A stretch of 64,000 nt of DNA from NCBI RefSeq assembly GCF_020905375.1, contig NZ_JAJJBU010000014.1:160611-224610 (forward strand). Direction: 5' to 3'. Position 1 is the stretch's first letter. The number at the start of each line of letters is the position of its first letter. Position numbers and translations under genes: made by a program. This document shows, in pieces, positions 1 to 9,272 of this stretch. This DNA is from Arthrobacter cryoconiti (lineage in GTDB: Bacteria > Actinomycetota > Actinomycetes > Actinomycetales > Micrococcaceae). Below the pieces are notes generated by a model. That model worked only from the letters and a program-made list of their open reading frames with translations, did no database searches and was not told the origin of the DNA.

Positions 1-22
1 GCCCAGCGGCGGCGTGAGGCCG

Positions 23-2200
23 TCATCGTAGTTGCCCATCCACTGGTTCCCGCGAGAGTTTAGAGGGCCACCAGATTGCCCGGCCGATGTCGTAAGAGGC
101 GGCTGGTACTAGGAGAGAACGCACAATCACAGTGTCCAAGAGCACCCCGAAAGCAACTATGAACGCGATCTGAGCTAAGAACAAAATCGGGATCACGGCC
201 AGAGCAGCGAAGGTTGCGGCCAGCACCACGCCAGCAGAGGTAATGACGCTGCCTGTCATGCCCAGCCCGCGCAGGATGCCGGGGCGGGTACCGATGCGCA
301 GCGATTCCTCTCTCACCCGTGTCATCAAGAAGATGTTGTAGTCCACACCCAGGGCAACAAGGAAGACGAAGCCAAAGAGTGGGACTGCCGCATCCGCGCC
401 AGGAAAGTGGAATACATGATTGAACACAATGGCAGATACTCCAAGTGCGGCAGCGTATGAGACAACCACACTGGCAATCAGCAACAGCGGAGCCACGATT
501 GAGCGCAGTAGGAGCATCAAGATGATCAAGATGACCAGCAACACGATCGGGATGATCTTTGTGAGGTCGCTTTGCGCCGTCGTATTGGTATCCAAAGCTA
601 TGGCGCTCACCCCGCCCACGAGCACGCCAGGATCGGTCGCGGGGAGATCGGCACGCAGTGTGCGCACCACCTGTTCGGCGGCTTGAGAATCCGGTTGTGA
701 GCTGAGAACAGCATTGATAAGGACCTTGCTGTCCTTGACCAGTGGCGCAGCTTGGGCCCCGGGACGAGAATTCCCCGCGTAGATAGACGCTGAATTGATG
801 CCATCGCTGGACTCAACGGCCCGCAGGGTGGCCTCAGCTTTAGCTTGATCCACAACTATCACCACGGGGCTGCCGGATCCGCTCGGGAAGTGCTCGGCCG
901 AAACCTTTTGACCGGCGGCGGCCTCTGACTTGGTCAAGATGACGTCACTTTGTGGGACACCGTTGGCCTGCAATTGCAGCAGGCCGCTGCCGCAAGCAAG
1001 CAAGACAATGAGCGAGATGGCCCACGTGGCCCTAGGGCGTCGGGAGACGAGTGTGCCCACCTTGTTCCACAATCCGGTGATGCCTTCGAGTCCATGTACA
1101 GATGTGGTGTTCGCCCGGTGAGAGTGTTCGGCATCCGTTTCAAGACGAGGACGGAACGGCCAAAATGCCACACGTCCGAAAACGACCAGAAGCACCGGCA
1201 ACAGGGTTAGGGATGCAAGAAGGGCGAAGACGATACCGATCGCGGCAATCGGTCCCAAACTCTTGTTGGAGTTCAAATCGGAGAACAGGAGGCAGAGCAG
1301 GGCAATGATCACAGTGGCGCCGGAGGCTGCGATCGGCTCAAGTGCAGCCCGCCACGCGCGGGCAATGGCTGCCCATTTAGAGTCAACGTGATGCAGAGAT
1401 TCTCGGAAACGTGCCACCAGGAGCAAAGAATAATCGGTGGCAGCACCAATGACCAAGATGGAGAGAATGCCCTGACTTTGCCCGCTGAGTTTGATCCACC
1501 CCCAACTAGCGAAGGCATACACCAGCAAGATAGCCGCGGACAGTGCGAAGACGGAGGTAAAGAGGACTAGAAACGGCAGCACAATTGAGCGGTAAACCAA
1601 CAGCAATATCAAGAACACGGCTCCGCCGGCGACCAATAGCAAAATGCCGTCAATGCCGCCAAAGGCATTGACCAGATCTGCCGTTAGCCCAGCCGGGCCA
1701 GTGACGTACGCTGCCGTGGAGGCAGAATTGGCGCTCCCGGCAATGGTGCGGAGATCGGCAATCACGCTCTTGATATTTTCGGTATCGCTGACGGGGACAA
1801 TGAACTGCACAGCTTTAGAGTCTTGGGACGGAATCGGTCCAATAACTGAGCTGGTCGCGGGCGGAACTGGCGTCTGAACTCCTTGGACGGAGCCAAGCTT
1901 GGTGCCCAATTTTTGGTAGTCAGCCAGCTGTGTTGGTGTCAGAGCGCTCTTCGAAGCGATCACGACGATGGCCGGAATTTCTTTGGAATCTGTGAACTTC
2001 TGTTGCCACGTGTTGACCTCGGTGGACTCAGCGCTCGCAGGCAGGAAAGCCGCTTGATCGTTGCTGGAGACAGATGAGAGTTTGCCGAAGGTTGGTCCGC
2101 CGAAACTGGCCGCAGCGAACCAGATGATGAGCAGTACTGCGGGTAAGAGGATGCGCAACCATCGCGCTGGTTTCCAGTCGCGTCGGGTATCAGTTCTCAT
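23..2200 (-). CDS. MMPL/RND-family membrane transporter
   Basis: A 725-residue polytopic protein with the two-fold MMPL layout: one N-terminal membrane helix (about residues 13-33), an extracytoplasmic loop, a five- to six-helix bundle from about residue 185, then the same arrangement again. Both halves carry the family's Asp-Tyr pair inside a helix (ATDYSLLLVARFRE at about 255-268 and VDYNIFLMTRVREE near 620), thought to relay protons in MmpL exporters. It therefore probably exports lipids or drugs using the proton gradient; the substrate cannot be read from sequence. It diverges from a MarR-type gene 127 bp away, which suggests control by that repressor. The ORF is complete. Confidence 0.88.
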   Translation of the reverse strand: MRTDTRRDWKPARWLRILLPAVLLIIWFAAASFGGPTFGKLSSVSSNDQAAFLPASAESTEVNTWQQKFTDSKEIPAIVVIASKSALTPTQLADYQKLGTKLGSVQGVQTPVPPATSSVIGPIPSQDSKAVQFIVPVSDTENIKSVIADLRTIAGSANSASTAAYVTGPAGLTADLVNAFGGIDGILLLVAGGAVFLILLLVYRSIVLPFLVLFTSVFALSAAILLVYAFASWGWIKLSGQSQGILSILVIGAATDYSLLLVARFRESLHHVDSKWAAIARAWRAALEPIAASGATVIIALLCLLFSDLNSNKSLGPIAAIGIVFALLASLTLLPVLLVVFGRVAFWPFRPRLETDAEHSHRANTTSVHGLEGITGLWNKVGTLVSRRPRATWAISLIVLLACGSGLLQLQANGVPQSDVILTKSEAAAGQKVSAEHFPSGSGSPVVIVVDQAKAEATLRAVESSDGINSASIYAGNSRPGAQAAPLVKDSKVLINAVLSSQPDSQAAEQVVRTLRADLPATDPGVLVGGVSAIALDTNTTAQSDLTKIIPIVLLVILIILMLLLRSIVAPLLLIASVVVSYAAALGVSAIVFNHVFHFPGADAAVPLFGFVFLVALGVDYNIFLMTRVREESLRIGTRPGILRGLGMTGSVITSAGVVLAATFAALAVIPILFLAQIAFIVAFGVLLDTVIVRSLLVPAASYDIGRAIWWPSKLSREPVDGQLR

Positions 2201-2327
2201 GATCTGGTGGAGCCCTTTCGGGAGTGCGGGACGAGAATTACCTACTAGGGCTACTACGAGATATTTTATCTGTAGATTTTCTAATAAGTAACTAGGTAAG
2301 CATTATCTTTGGCTATATAATACACTC
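2201..2327. promoter_or_regulatory. divergent promoter region between MMPL gene and marR
   Basis: This 127-bp A+T-rich spacer lies between the divergent exporter and MarR genes. A perfect TATAAT occurs at 2316-2321, exactly 6 nt before the marR ATG, so marR is probably leaderless. An imperfect inverted repeat, TACCTACTAG (about 2239-2248) against TAACTAGGTA (about 2289-2298), is a candidate operator (inference). Confidence 0.5.
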
Positions 2328-2876
2328 ATGTCCGTCTCACGCAAGCCTCCAGCATCGACGATGGACTCGATGCTGGACCCGAGGGTTATCGATCCTCATT
2401 TGGAGCTCGTGGATCACTCCTCACTCAGCGAAGATGAGATCACGCAGGTTGTGAACGTTCTTAAGGGGATTCGGCATTGGCGTGAGGCCGAAGCCGCTCT
2501 TAGCTTTGAATCCCGTAACCACATGCGACTCAATGAAACTGACATGAAGGCCCTCCGCTTTCTCGTGATGTCAAAGAACCAAAAAATGGTAGCTACTCCT
2601 GGCCTTCTGGCGGAGCATCTAAACATTTCCACGGCTGCCACCACGAAGATGCTGGACCGGTTGACGGCTGCTGGGCACATCGAGAGATCGGTTCACCCCA
2701 CCGATCGCCGTGCTGTCATGATCACCATCACCGAAGGCACTCATGAACAAGTGCGGGAGACAGTGGGACGCAGCCACGCGCGTCGCTTCGACGTGGCCGC
2801 ACGGTTGACTCCAGACGAACGTGAAGTCGTGATTCGTTTCCTAAACGATCTCAGTGACACATCAAACAAGCAGTAG
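2328..2876 (+). CDS. MarR-family transcriptional regulator
   Basis: A 182-residue protein with a winged helix-turn-helix of MarR type at about residues 68-140: a helical segment, ATPGLLAEHLNISTAATTKM as recognition region, then a wing containing HPTDRRAVMITIT, the family's DxR wing motif. N- and C-terminal helices would form the dimer interface. MarR proteins usually repress a neighbouring exporter and let go on binding a small phenolic or drug ligand. The divergent MMPL gene is the obvious target (inference). The ATG at 2328 is chosen because TATAAT ends 6 nt before it and there is no Shine-Dalgarno sequence. Confidence 0.88.
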   Translation: MSVSRKPPASTMDSMLDPRVIDPHLELVDHSSLSEDEITQVVNVLKGIRHWREAEAALSFESRNHMRLNETDMKALRFLVMSKNQKMVATPGLLAEHLNISTAATTKMLDRLTAAGHIERSVHPTDRRAVMITITEGTHEQVRETVGRSHARRFDVAARLTPDEREVVIRFLNDLSDTSNKQ

Positions 2877-2880
2877 GCTC

Positions 2881-3321
2881 ATGGGCATGGTCTTGAAAAG
2901 TGATTCGTCAGCGCGCACGCGGACGGCCACACGGCGAATCGTGTTTGCGCTCGCAGCAATGGGGACGGTTGCCTTAGGCCTTGCCGTACATTTTCTGGTA
3001 CCCGGAGATGCGGCTGGCCTCGTTGCTGACGCTCTCTATACGGTGCTTGTATATCTCTTCGTGGGGTTTCTGGCCCCTCGGATCCCGCGCGTGTGGGTGG
3101 CAGCGGTGGCTCTTGCCTTCAGTGCCGCCGTCGAACTTTCTCAGCTCTCCGGGCTCCCGGCTCAATTGGCTCAGTCCTTCCCGCCCTCCCGTCTGGTACT
3201 TGGCACCACCTTCTCCGCGCTGGACCTGGTGGCCTACGCCATTGGAGCCGTCGCAGCGCTGGCTGTTGATACTGCCATCTCTGCGCGTGCCGCGGCATGG
3301 GGTAGCTCACAAGCGGAATAG
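2881..3321 (+). CDS. DUF2809 family membrane protein
   Basis: About 146 residues with four predicted membrane helices. The conserved DUF2809 core is visible: an ALYTVLVYLFVGFLAPRIP helix, then AFSAAVELSQLSG and a DLVAYAIGAVAALAVD helix. The function of the family is unknown. The frame is open further upstream to 2854, inside marR, but the ATG at 2881, 4 nt after the marR stop, is preferred; another in-frame ATG lies two codons later. The spacing suggests co-transcription with marR. Confidence 0.7.
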   Translation: MGMVLKSDSSARTRTATRRIVFALAAMGTVALGLAVHFLVPGDAAGLVADALYTVLVYLFVGFLAPRIPRVWVAAVALAFSAAVELSQLSGLPAQLAQSFPPSRLVLGTTFSALDLVAYAIGAVAALAVDTAISARAAAWGSSQAE

Positions 3322-3369
3322 TTTGCCCGACCCGGGGGCTAACACCTGCAGGACTTCGGGAGGAAACAC

Positions 3370-4458
3370 ATGCTGGAGGTAGTGGTCATTGGCGCCGGTC
3401 AGGCGGGACTTTCTGCTGCGTATTATCTGGCCCGACACGGCTTGGAAGCAGAACGGGACTTTGTTCTCCTCGACGCTAATGCCGGGCCCGGAGGGGCATG
3501 GCGCCATCGCTGGCCTTCCCTAACGCTCGGAGCTGCTCATGCCATTCATGACCTCCCAGGGATGAAGCTTGGCGCAAGCGATTCTCACGAGGCCGCGTCC
3601 ACGGTCGTTGAACGTTACTACGGCCGCTATGAGAAAACTTTTCAGCTCCCAGTTCACCGGCCCGTGAAAGTACAAGCGGTTCAAGCCAGCGATGCGTACG
3701 ATCCCAGCTCACCCGGTAACCGAAACGCGCCGCTGCTGGTGCAGACAAACATGGGGGACTACTCAGCGCGGTTGGTCATCAACGCGACTGGAACCTGGGA
3801 CAAGCCGTACTGGCCGCACTACCGCGGTCTGGATACTTTTACCGGACGGGAACTCCATACTCACGATTTCCACTCGGCACAAGAGTTTGCGGGTCAGCGA
3901 GTTCTGGTAGTGGGAGCGGGCACGTCCGCAGTTTCGTTTCTGCTCCAGCTTGCTGAGGCAGGGGCACAAACCGCCTGGTCTACGAGGCGTCCGCCTGAAT
4001 TCACCAACCGTGAGTTTAAGCCCGACTGGGGGCGTGATGTTGAACAACGTGTCAATGAGCGCACAGCTGCGGGGCTACCTCCGCTAAGTGTGGTCGGCGT
4101 GACAGGCTTGCCATTAACACGGCAGTACCAAAAAGGTATTGATGCCGGAATATTATCCTCACGCGGCCCGCTGCAGCGGTTCACAGAGACGGGTGCCGTA
4201 TTTAGCGATGGGAGCAACTTCGCCGCGGATACCATCCTCTGGGCCACGGGATTCCGTGCGGCGCTGGATCACCTTGCGCCGCTGAAACTACGTGAGCACG
4301 GCGGCGGCATTGTCATGGATGGGGTAAAGGTGGCCCGGGAACCACGCGTACTTTTGGTCGGCTACGGCGCCTCTGCGTCCACACTGGGCGCCAGCCGGGC
4401 TGGACGTGCGGCTGCGTTGGCTGCCATTGAAATGATCAATGTTGCGGTGACGCACTGA
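3370..4458 (+). CDS. flavin-containing monooxygenase-like FAD/NAD(P) oxidoreductase
   Basis: A 362-residue two-Rossmann flavoprotein. The FAD site VVIGAGQAGLSAAYYL lies at residues 4-19. The NAD(P) site VLVVGAGTSAVSFLLQLAEAG-like segment begins near residue 178. The distal ATG motif TILWATGFRAALDHL is near 290. This matches the CzcO/TrkA-like group of putative monooxygenases, which is shorter than classical FMOs; the substrate is unknown. The start follows a good ribosome site (GGGAGGAAAC). The stop codon coincides with the first base of a 55-bp repeat array, so the 3' end may have been reshaped by that array. Confidence 0.82.
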   Translation: MLEVVVIGAGQAGLSAAYYLARHGLEAERDFVLLDANAGPGGAWRHRWPSLTLGAAHAIHDLPGMKLGASDSHEAASTVVERYYGRYEKTFQLPVHRPVKVQAVQASDAYDPSSPGNRNAPLLVQTNMGDYSARLVINATGTWDKPYWPHYRGLDTFTGRELHTHDFHSAQEFAGQRVLVVGAGTSAVSFLLQLAEAGAQTAWSTRRPPEFTNREFKPDWGRDVEQRVNERTAAGLPPLSVVGVTGLPLTRQYQKGIDAGILSSRGPLQRFTETGAVFSDGSNFAADTILWATGFRAALDHLAPLKLREHGGGIVMDGVKVAREPRVLLVGYGASASTLGASRAGRAAALAAIEMINVAVTH

Positions 4459-4785
4459 ACTGGCTGGACCTGAAGTAGGAGTCAGTAAGCCTTTGAGCGG
4501 CGCTGCGCACTGAGCTGGCTGGACCCGAAGCAGGAGTCAGCAAGCCTTGGAGCGGCGCTGCGCACTGAACTGGCTGGACCCGAAGCAGGAGTCAGTAAGC
4601 CTTTGAGCGGCGCTGCGCACTGAGCTGGCTGGACCCGAAGCAGGAGTCAGCAAGCCTTGGAGCGGCGCTGCGCACTGAACTGGCTGGACCCGAAGCAGGA
4701 GTCAGTAAGCCTTTGAGCGACGCTGCGCACTGAGCTGGCTGGACCCGAAGCAGGAGTCAGTAAGCCTTTGAGCGGCGGTGACGCA
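4456..4785. repeat. six tandem 55-bp repeats in alternating A/B order
   Basis: Units start at 4456, 4511, 4566, 4621, 4676 and 4731, each exactly 55 bp and over 90% identical. Two subtypes alternate: odd units begin TGAACTGGCTGG and carry GTAAGCCTTTGAG, while units 2 and 4 begin TGAGCTGGCTGG and carry GCAAGCCTTGGAG. Unit 6 mixes both. The 12-mer GCGGTGACGCAC stands at both ends of the array (4444-4455 and 4775-4786). This points to growth by duplication of a 110-bp dimer. There is no spacer DNA, so it is not a CRISPR array. Confidence 0.95.
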
Positions 4786-4885
4786 CTCACAGTTCGCTCG
4801 GCACGCTGCGCTCCGCGGAGCGCTTCGGAAATATCTAGGAGCCACCCGGAGTTGGCCCAGAAGAGACAACCTGAAAGGTAAAACC

Positions 4886-5884
4886 ATGACTCTTCCCGTT
4901 TCTATCCTTGACCTGGCCTATATCGGCGAGGACGGCATTGCCGCGAGCTTTCGGGCATCCGTGGAACTGGCGCAAAAGGCGGAAGAGTGGGGTTATAAGC
5001 GCATCTGGTTTGCGGAACACCACAATATGCCCTCGATCGCATCCTCTGCCACGAGCGTATTGATTTCCCACGTCGCCGCCCACACAAAGACCATCCGGCT
5101 GGGCTCTGGCGGGATCATGCTCCCGAACCACTCCCCTCTTCAGATCGCTGAGCAGTTCGGCACCCTGGAAACACTGCACCCGGGGCGTATTGATTTAGGG
5201 CTCGGGCGCGCACCGGGCAGCGACCAAAATACTATGCGGGCACTGCGGCGAGACCCGTCGTCGGCGGACACGTTCCCGGCAGACGTGCAGGAATTGCAAG
5301 CCTATTTCAGCGGGCAGAGTCGTATTTCCGGAGTGAATGCCTATCCGGGCAAGGACACAAACGTCCCGTTGTACATCTTGGGTTCGTCCTTGTTTGGCGC
5401 ACGGCTTGCGGCCGCCCTCGGCCTGCCGTATTCGTTCGCTTCCCATTTTGCCCCCCAAGCGTTGGAAGATGCAGTCAAGATCTACCGCCGCGATTTTCAG
5501 CCGTCGTCGGCGCTGTCCGAACCGTATGTGATCGCCGGCGTCAACGCGATAGTCGCTGATACTGCGGAGGAAGCTGACTCTTTGCTCCTCACGGCTAAAC
5601 GACGCCGTGTGGCCTCCATGGTGGGGCGCGGCCAAACGTTCACGGATGCAGAAATGGACCTGTTGCTGGAATCCCCAGCAGGCCAACAAGTGATGAACAT
5701 GATGCGTTACTCTGCCGTCGGCACGCCGTCGTCCGTCCGCACTTACCTAGACGACTTCGCGAAGCTGGCTGACGCTGATGAGCTCATCGTTGCCACTTTG
5801 GTGAGTGAAAAGACGGCGTGGATTCGTAGCTTTGAACTGTTGGCACAGGCCATGGAGCTGCAGCCGGAACAGCCCCAGTTGTAA
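4886..5884 (+). CDS. LLM-class flavin-dependent oxidoreductase
   Basis: A 332-residue protein of the bacterial luciferase-like (LLM) fold, a single-domain TIM barrel that uses reduced F420 or FMN. Family landmarks are in order: an opening [12 protein letters not shown] strand, [39 protein letters not shown], and the [21 protein letters not shown] stretch starting near residue 95. It resembles the MsnO8/YhbW group of putative monooxygenases; cofactor and substrate cannot be told. The frame is open back to 4778 in the repeat-flanking DNA, but the ATG at 4886 has the ribosome site GAAAGG and begins at the conserved domain. Confidence 0.85.
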   Translation: MTLPVSILDLAYIGEDGIAASFRASVELAQKAEEWGYKRIWFAEHHNMPSIASSATSVLISHVAAHTKTIRLGSGGIMLPNHSPLQIAEQFGTLETLHPGRIDLGLGRAPGSDQNTMRALRRDPSSADTFPADVQELQAYFSGQSRISGVNAYPGKDTNVPLYILGSSLFGARLAAALGLPYSFASHFAPQALEDAVKIYRRDFQPSSALSEPYVIAGVNAIVADTAEEADSLLLTAKRRRVASMVGRGQTFTDAEMDLLLESPAGQQVMNMMRYSAVGTPSSVRTYLDDFAKLADADELIVATLVSEKTAWIRSFELLAQAMELQPEQPQL

Positions 5885-5890
5885 CCGTCA

Positions 5891-5952
5891 CGGCGTGCAA
5901 ATGTTGCGAGGGCGTGTCAAAGTTCACACGCCCTCGCAACGTTGGCACGCCG
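5891..5952. terminator. bidirectional terminator between LLM gene and thiE
   Basis: A long inverted repeat: CGGCGTGC, then TGTTGCGAGGGCGTGT, pairs with CACACGCCCTCGCAACGTTGGCACGCCG around a 7-nt loop. One stem bulge and one mismatch are visible. It lies between two convergent genes. Confidence 0.85.
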
Positions 5953-5989
5953 TCGTCAGAAAAACGGACCGATCACTTGCAGTGAAGCG

Positions 5990-6679
5990 TCAATTAGCCA
6001 GTGCCGGCAAGCGTGAGAGCAGTTCCTGGGCGGCCGCCGTCGGATCTGATGCGTCGGTTACTGCCCGCACCACAACAATCCGGGACGCACCGGCCTCAAC
6101 CACGGCGTCGACGGTGGAGAGGTCCACGCCGCCAATGGCGAACCACGGTGTGGATGTTTTCAAAGATGCGGCGTATTCCACTAGCTCAAGCCCGACGGCG
6201 GCCCGTCCGGGTTTGGTCGGTGTGGCCCATAGCGGACCCACGCAGAAGTAATCGGCATGCTCGGCCGCAGCGAACGCCTGAGCGGGATCGTGGCTGGAAA
6301 GTCCCACTGAAACTTCCGGCCCCACAAGTGACCTTGCGGCTTCCAAGGGGAGATCCTTTTGCCCAACATGGAACACGGGAGCGCCGGAGAGCATGGCAAT
6401 GTCGGCGCGGTCGTTGACAGCCCACAACTTTCCAAATTCCTCCGCCACAGAGCGCAGCACAGCCAACAGTTCAAGTTCCTCGGCTGCTTCGAGGGACTTG
6501 TCCCGCAGCTGGATAATGTCCACACCGCCTGCATAGGCCGCGCGTATGAAATCTTCAAAATCCCCGCGCTCGTGACGTGAATCGGTGCACACATATAGGC
6601 GCGCCGCGGCGAGAGAGGCTGCGCCGGAATTGGGTAACCGTGAAGACGAGGTGTCATGTGTGAGTGAACTAGTGTGCAT
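5990..6679 (-). CDS. thiE: thiamine phosphate synthase
   Basis: A 229-residue TIM-barrel enzyme that joins the thiazole phosphate and HMP pyrophosphate halves to give thiamine phosphate. Visible motifs: DIIQLRDKS (substrate-binding RxK), [11 protein letters not shown] (the ND phosphate/Mg motif), [15 protein letters not shown], the [13 protein letters not shown] loop and the final AIGGVD strand. The N-terminal 25 residues are non-conserved. No other start codon exists before the domain, so ATG at 6679 is used; it has no Shine-Dalgarno, but TAGTCT lies 7 nt upstream, suggesting a leaderless mRNA. It diverges from the TPP-riboswitch operon, so unlike thiO it is not itself behind the riboswitch. 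Confidence 0.92.
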   Translation of the reverse strand: MHTSSLTHDTSSSRLPNSGAASLAAARLYVCTDSRHERGDFEDFIRAAYAGGVDIIQLRDKSLEAAEELELLAVLRSVAEEFGKLWAVNDRADIAMLSGAPVFHVGQKDLPLEAARSLVGPEVSVGLSSHDPAQAFAAAEHADYFCVGPLWATPTKPGRAAVGLELVEYAASLKTSTPWFAIGGVDLSTVDAVVEAGASRIVVVRAVTDASDPTAAAQELLSRLPALAN

Positions 6680-6697
6680 GTCTCATAGACTAGTTCA
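6665..6697. promoter_or_regulatory. 9-bp inverted repeat at the thiE/thiO divergent promoter
   Basis: TGAACTAGT at 6665-6673 is repeated in inverse as ACTAGTTCA at 6689-6697, a perfect 9-bp palindrome with a 15-bp centre. The left arm lies inside the first codons of thiE and the right arm ends where the riboswitch leader begins. It could be an operator or a fold in either leader (inference). Confidence 0.5.
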
Positions 6698-6807
6698 GTA
6701 CCGCGGGAGCCAGGCAAGCTGGCTGAGAGGGTGTGCAAACACGCCGACCGAAAGACGCTCGCTAGGGCGTAGAACCTGATCCGGGTTATGCCGGCGTAGG
6801 GAAGGAG
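6697..6807 (+). promoter_or_regulatory. TPP riboswitch (THI box) upstream of thiO
   Basis: The leader holds the conserved THI-box pieces in order: CGCGGGAGCC near 6702, GGCTGAGAGGGTG at 6721-6733, then ACCTGATCCGGGTTATGCC at 6775-6793 and CGTAGGGAAGGAG at 6795-6807. The last element overlaps the thiO ribosome site (GAAGGAG, 7 nt before ATG). That arrangement suggests TPP binding hides the ribosome site, i.e. translational control, as in many actinobacteria. Confidence 0.93.
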
Positions 6808-6813
6808 ACCTCC

Positions 6814-8103
6814 ATGGCGCACACAGTGCCAGACATCGTTGACTGCGACCTCGCAGTGGTTGGCGGTGGAATCGTGGGCTTGGCCATAGCGTGGGAAGCT
6901 CAACGTTTGGGTAGGTCTGTCACCGTCATTGACCCAGCGCCCGCCACCGGCGCCACGTTTGCTGCCGCAGGCATGTTGGCACCTGTGAGCGAACTTCATT
7001 ACCAGGAGGAGAGTCTGCTGGAATTGACGTTGGCCTCCGCTGCCCGCTGGCCAGAATTTGTAGCCCCGCTGGTTGCCGCAGGTCACACGGAAACAGGCTT
7101 CCGTGCGACGCCGACTCTTGTGTTGGGTGCCGATGCCGCGGACCGCGCCGCGTTGGCTGAACTGCGGGAAGTTCAGTTGGCTCATGGACTAGGTGTTGAG
7201 CAATTCTCTATCCGGGATGCCAGAGCTGCAGAGCCGTTGGTGGGCCCGCACATTTCTTGTGCCTTCATGATTGCGGCTGACCACCAAGTGGATCCGCGCG
7301 GGGTGGCCGACGCCATTTTGAGCCAGCTCAGTGTGGTGGCTGCACAACGCGGGCGGGTTGCTGATGAGCAGACTTTCATCCGCGCCTCGGCTGTAGCTTT
7401 GCTCCACGCGGAGGCCGGAGATACTCACTCCAGGGTTAGCGGAGTGGTTCTTGACGATGGCAGGGAGGTTAACGCACGTGAGGTGGTGGTGGCCAACGGT
7501 CTGGGCGCACCCGCCCTGGAGGGGCTGCCTGATGGCCTGAATCTGCCAGTGCGTGCCGTCTACGGCGACATTCTTCGCCTCCTTGTGCCCGAACACTTAC
7601 GTCCGCTGACGACGGCGACGATCCGCGGTTTGGTGCGAGGCGTTCCGGTCTATATTGTGCCGCGTAACGACAACACGGTAGTTCTTGGTGCCACCATGCG
7701 CGAGGACGGAATGGCAGCAGTCAATGCCGGGGGAGTGTACCGAATACTGCGTGATGCCCAGACGTTGGTGCCCGCGGTCGCGGAGCTGGAGTTGATTGAA
7801 ACAACTGCCCGGGCCCGTCCCGGGACGCCGGACAACGCTCCACTTCTGGGACGGGTGGCAGATAGTGAGGGTCGGGATATTCCGGGGCTCATTGTAGCTA
7901 CGGGATTCTTCCGCCACGGCGTGCTGCTCAGCGCTATTGCCGCCCACATCACCCGCCAGCTGCTGGACGGGATCACGGACTTGGCTTGGGAAAGCTTCCG
8001 CCCCGACCGATTTTCCCCGGCACTTCAAGCAGCGCAGAAGCTGCACGTACCCGAGACACTTCAATCACCCGAGGACCTTCAAACACCCCAGGAGAGAGCA
8101 TGA
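6814..8103 (+). CDS. thiO: glycine oxidase ThiO
   Basis: A 429-residue FAD-dependent amine oxidase of the DAO family that turns glycine into iminoglyoxylate, the glycine-derived precursor of the thiazole ring under aerobic conditions. The FAD motif is AVVGGGIVGLAIAWEAQRLG near residue 13. The DAO core follows (AAAGMLAPVSE, then DHQVDPRGVADAI near 155). The C-terminal RARPGTPDNAPLLG and ATGFFRHGVLLSAIAA motifs close the flavin site. About 40 extra residues at the C-terminus are low-complexity (three similar Pxx-LQxP units). The start sits behind the TPP riboswitch; the stop overlaps the thiS start by ATGA. Confidence 0.92.
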   Translation: MAHTVPDIVDCDLAVVGGGIVGLAIAWEAQRLGRSVTVIDPAPATGATFAAAGMLAPVSELHYQEESLLELTLASAARWPEFVAPLVAAGHTETGFRATPTLVLGADAADRAALAELREVQLAHGLGVEQFSIRDARAAEPLVGPHISCAFMIAADHQVDPRGVADAILSQLSVVAAQRGRVADEQTFIRASAVALLHAEAGDTHSRVSGVVLDDGREVNAREVVVANGLGAPALEGLPDGLNLPVRAVYGDILRLLVPEHLRPLTTATIRGLVRGVPVYIVPRNDNTVVLGATMREDGMAAVNAGGVYRILRDAQTLVPAVAELELIETTARARPGTPDNAPLLGRVADSEGRDIPGLIVATGFFRHGVLLSAIAAHITRQLLDGITDLAWESFRPDRFSPALQAAQKLHVPETLQSPEDLQTPQERA

Positions 8104-8339
8104 CGATCATTCAACTCAACGGTGCGGCCCACCTCCTAGACGAGGGTGCCACGGTGGCCGCACTGGTCACGGCTATGACGGGCAGAGCCATCCTGCCTAG
8201 TGGCGAAGCCGCTGACGGACAGCGTCTGGGGATTGCTGTGGCGCGCAACGCGGATATTGTGCCCAGGAGCCAGTGGGCATCCACTGCCGTCGAAGCCAAC
8301 GACAACGTCGAAATCGTTACAGCAGTCCAGGGCGGCTAA
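8100..8339 (+). CDS. thiS: sulfur carrier protein ThiS
   Basis: A 79-residue ubiquitin-like sulfur carrier ending in the obligatory Gly-Gly (VTAVQGG), the site where a thiocarboxylate is formed by an E1-like enzyme before sulfur is passed to ThiG. The IIQLNGAAHLLDEGATVAALV opening is typical. ATG 8100 overlaps the thiO stop (ATGA), so the two are translationally coupled. No thiF follows. The nearest E1-like enzyme is MoeZ, 3.2 kb downstream. Confidence 0.92.
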   Translation: MTIIQLNGAAHLLDEGATVAALVTAMTGRAILPSGEAADGQRLGIAVARNADIVPRSQWASTAVEANDNVEIVTAVQGG

Positions 8340-8377
8340 CTCCCGCGCGCATGCACGCAAGAAGCTCACCATCGTAA

Positions 8378-9235
<858 letters not shown>

Positions 9236-9272
9236 AAGCCCGGACGTAGAAAACTTGGACCCGGAGGAACAT

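Noticed and set aside
4456..4785. Possible CRISPR array
   Set aside because: Repeats are head-to-tail with no spacers, and no cas gene is in the window.
6181..7185. 334-residue minus-strand ORF across thiE, the riboswitch and thiO
   Set aside because: It is a shadow frame; it contains a recognisable riboswitch and the opposite strand of thiO, and shows no domain.
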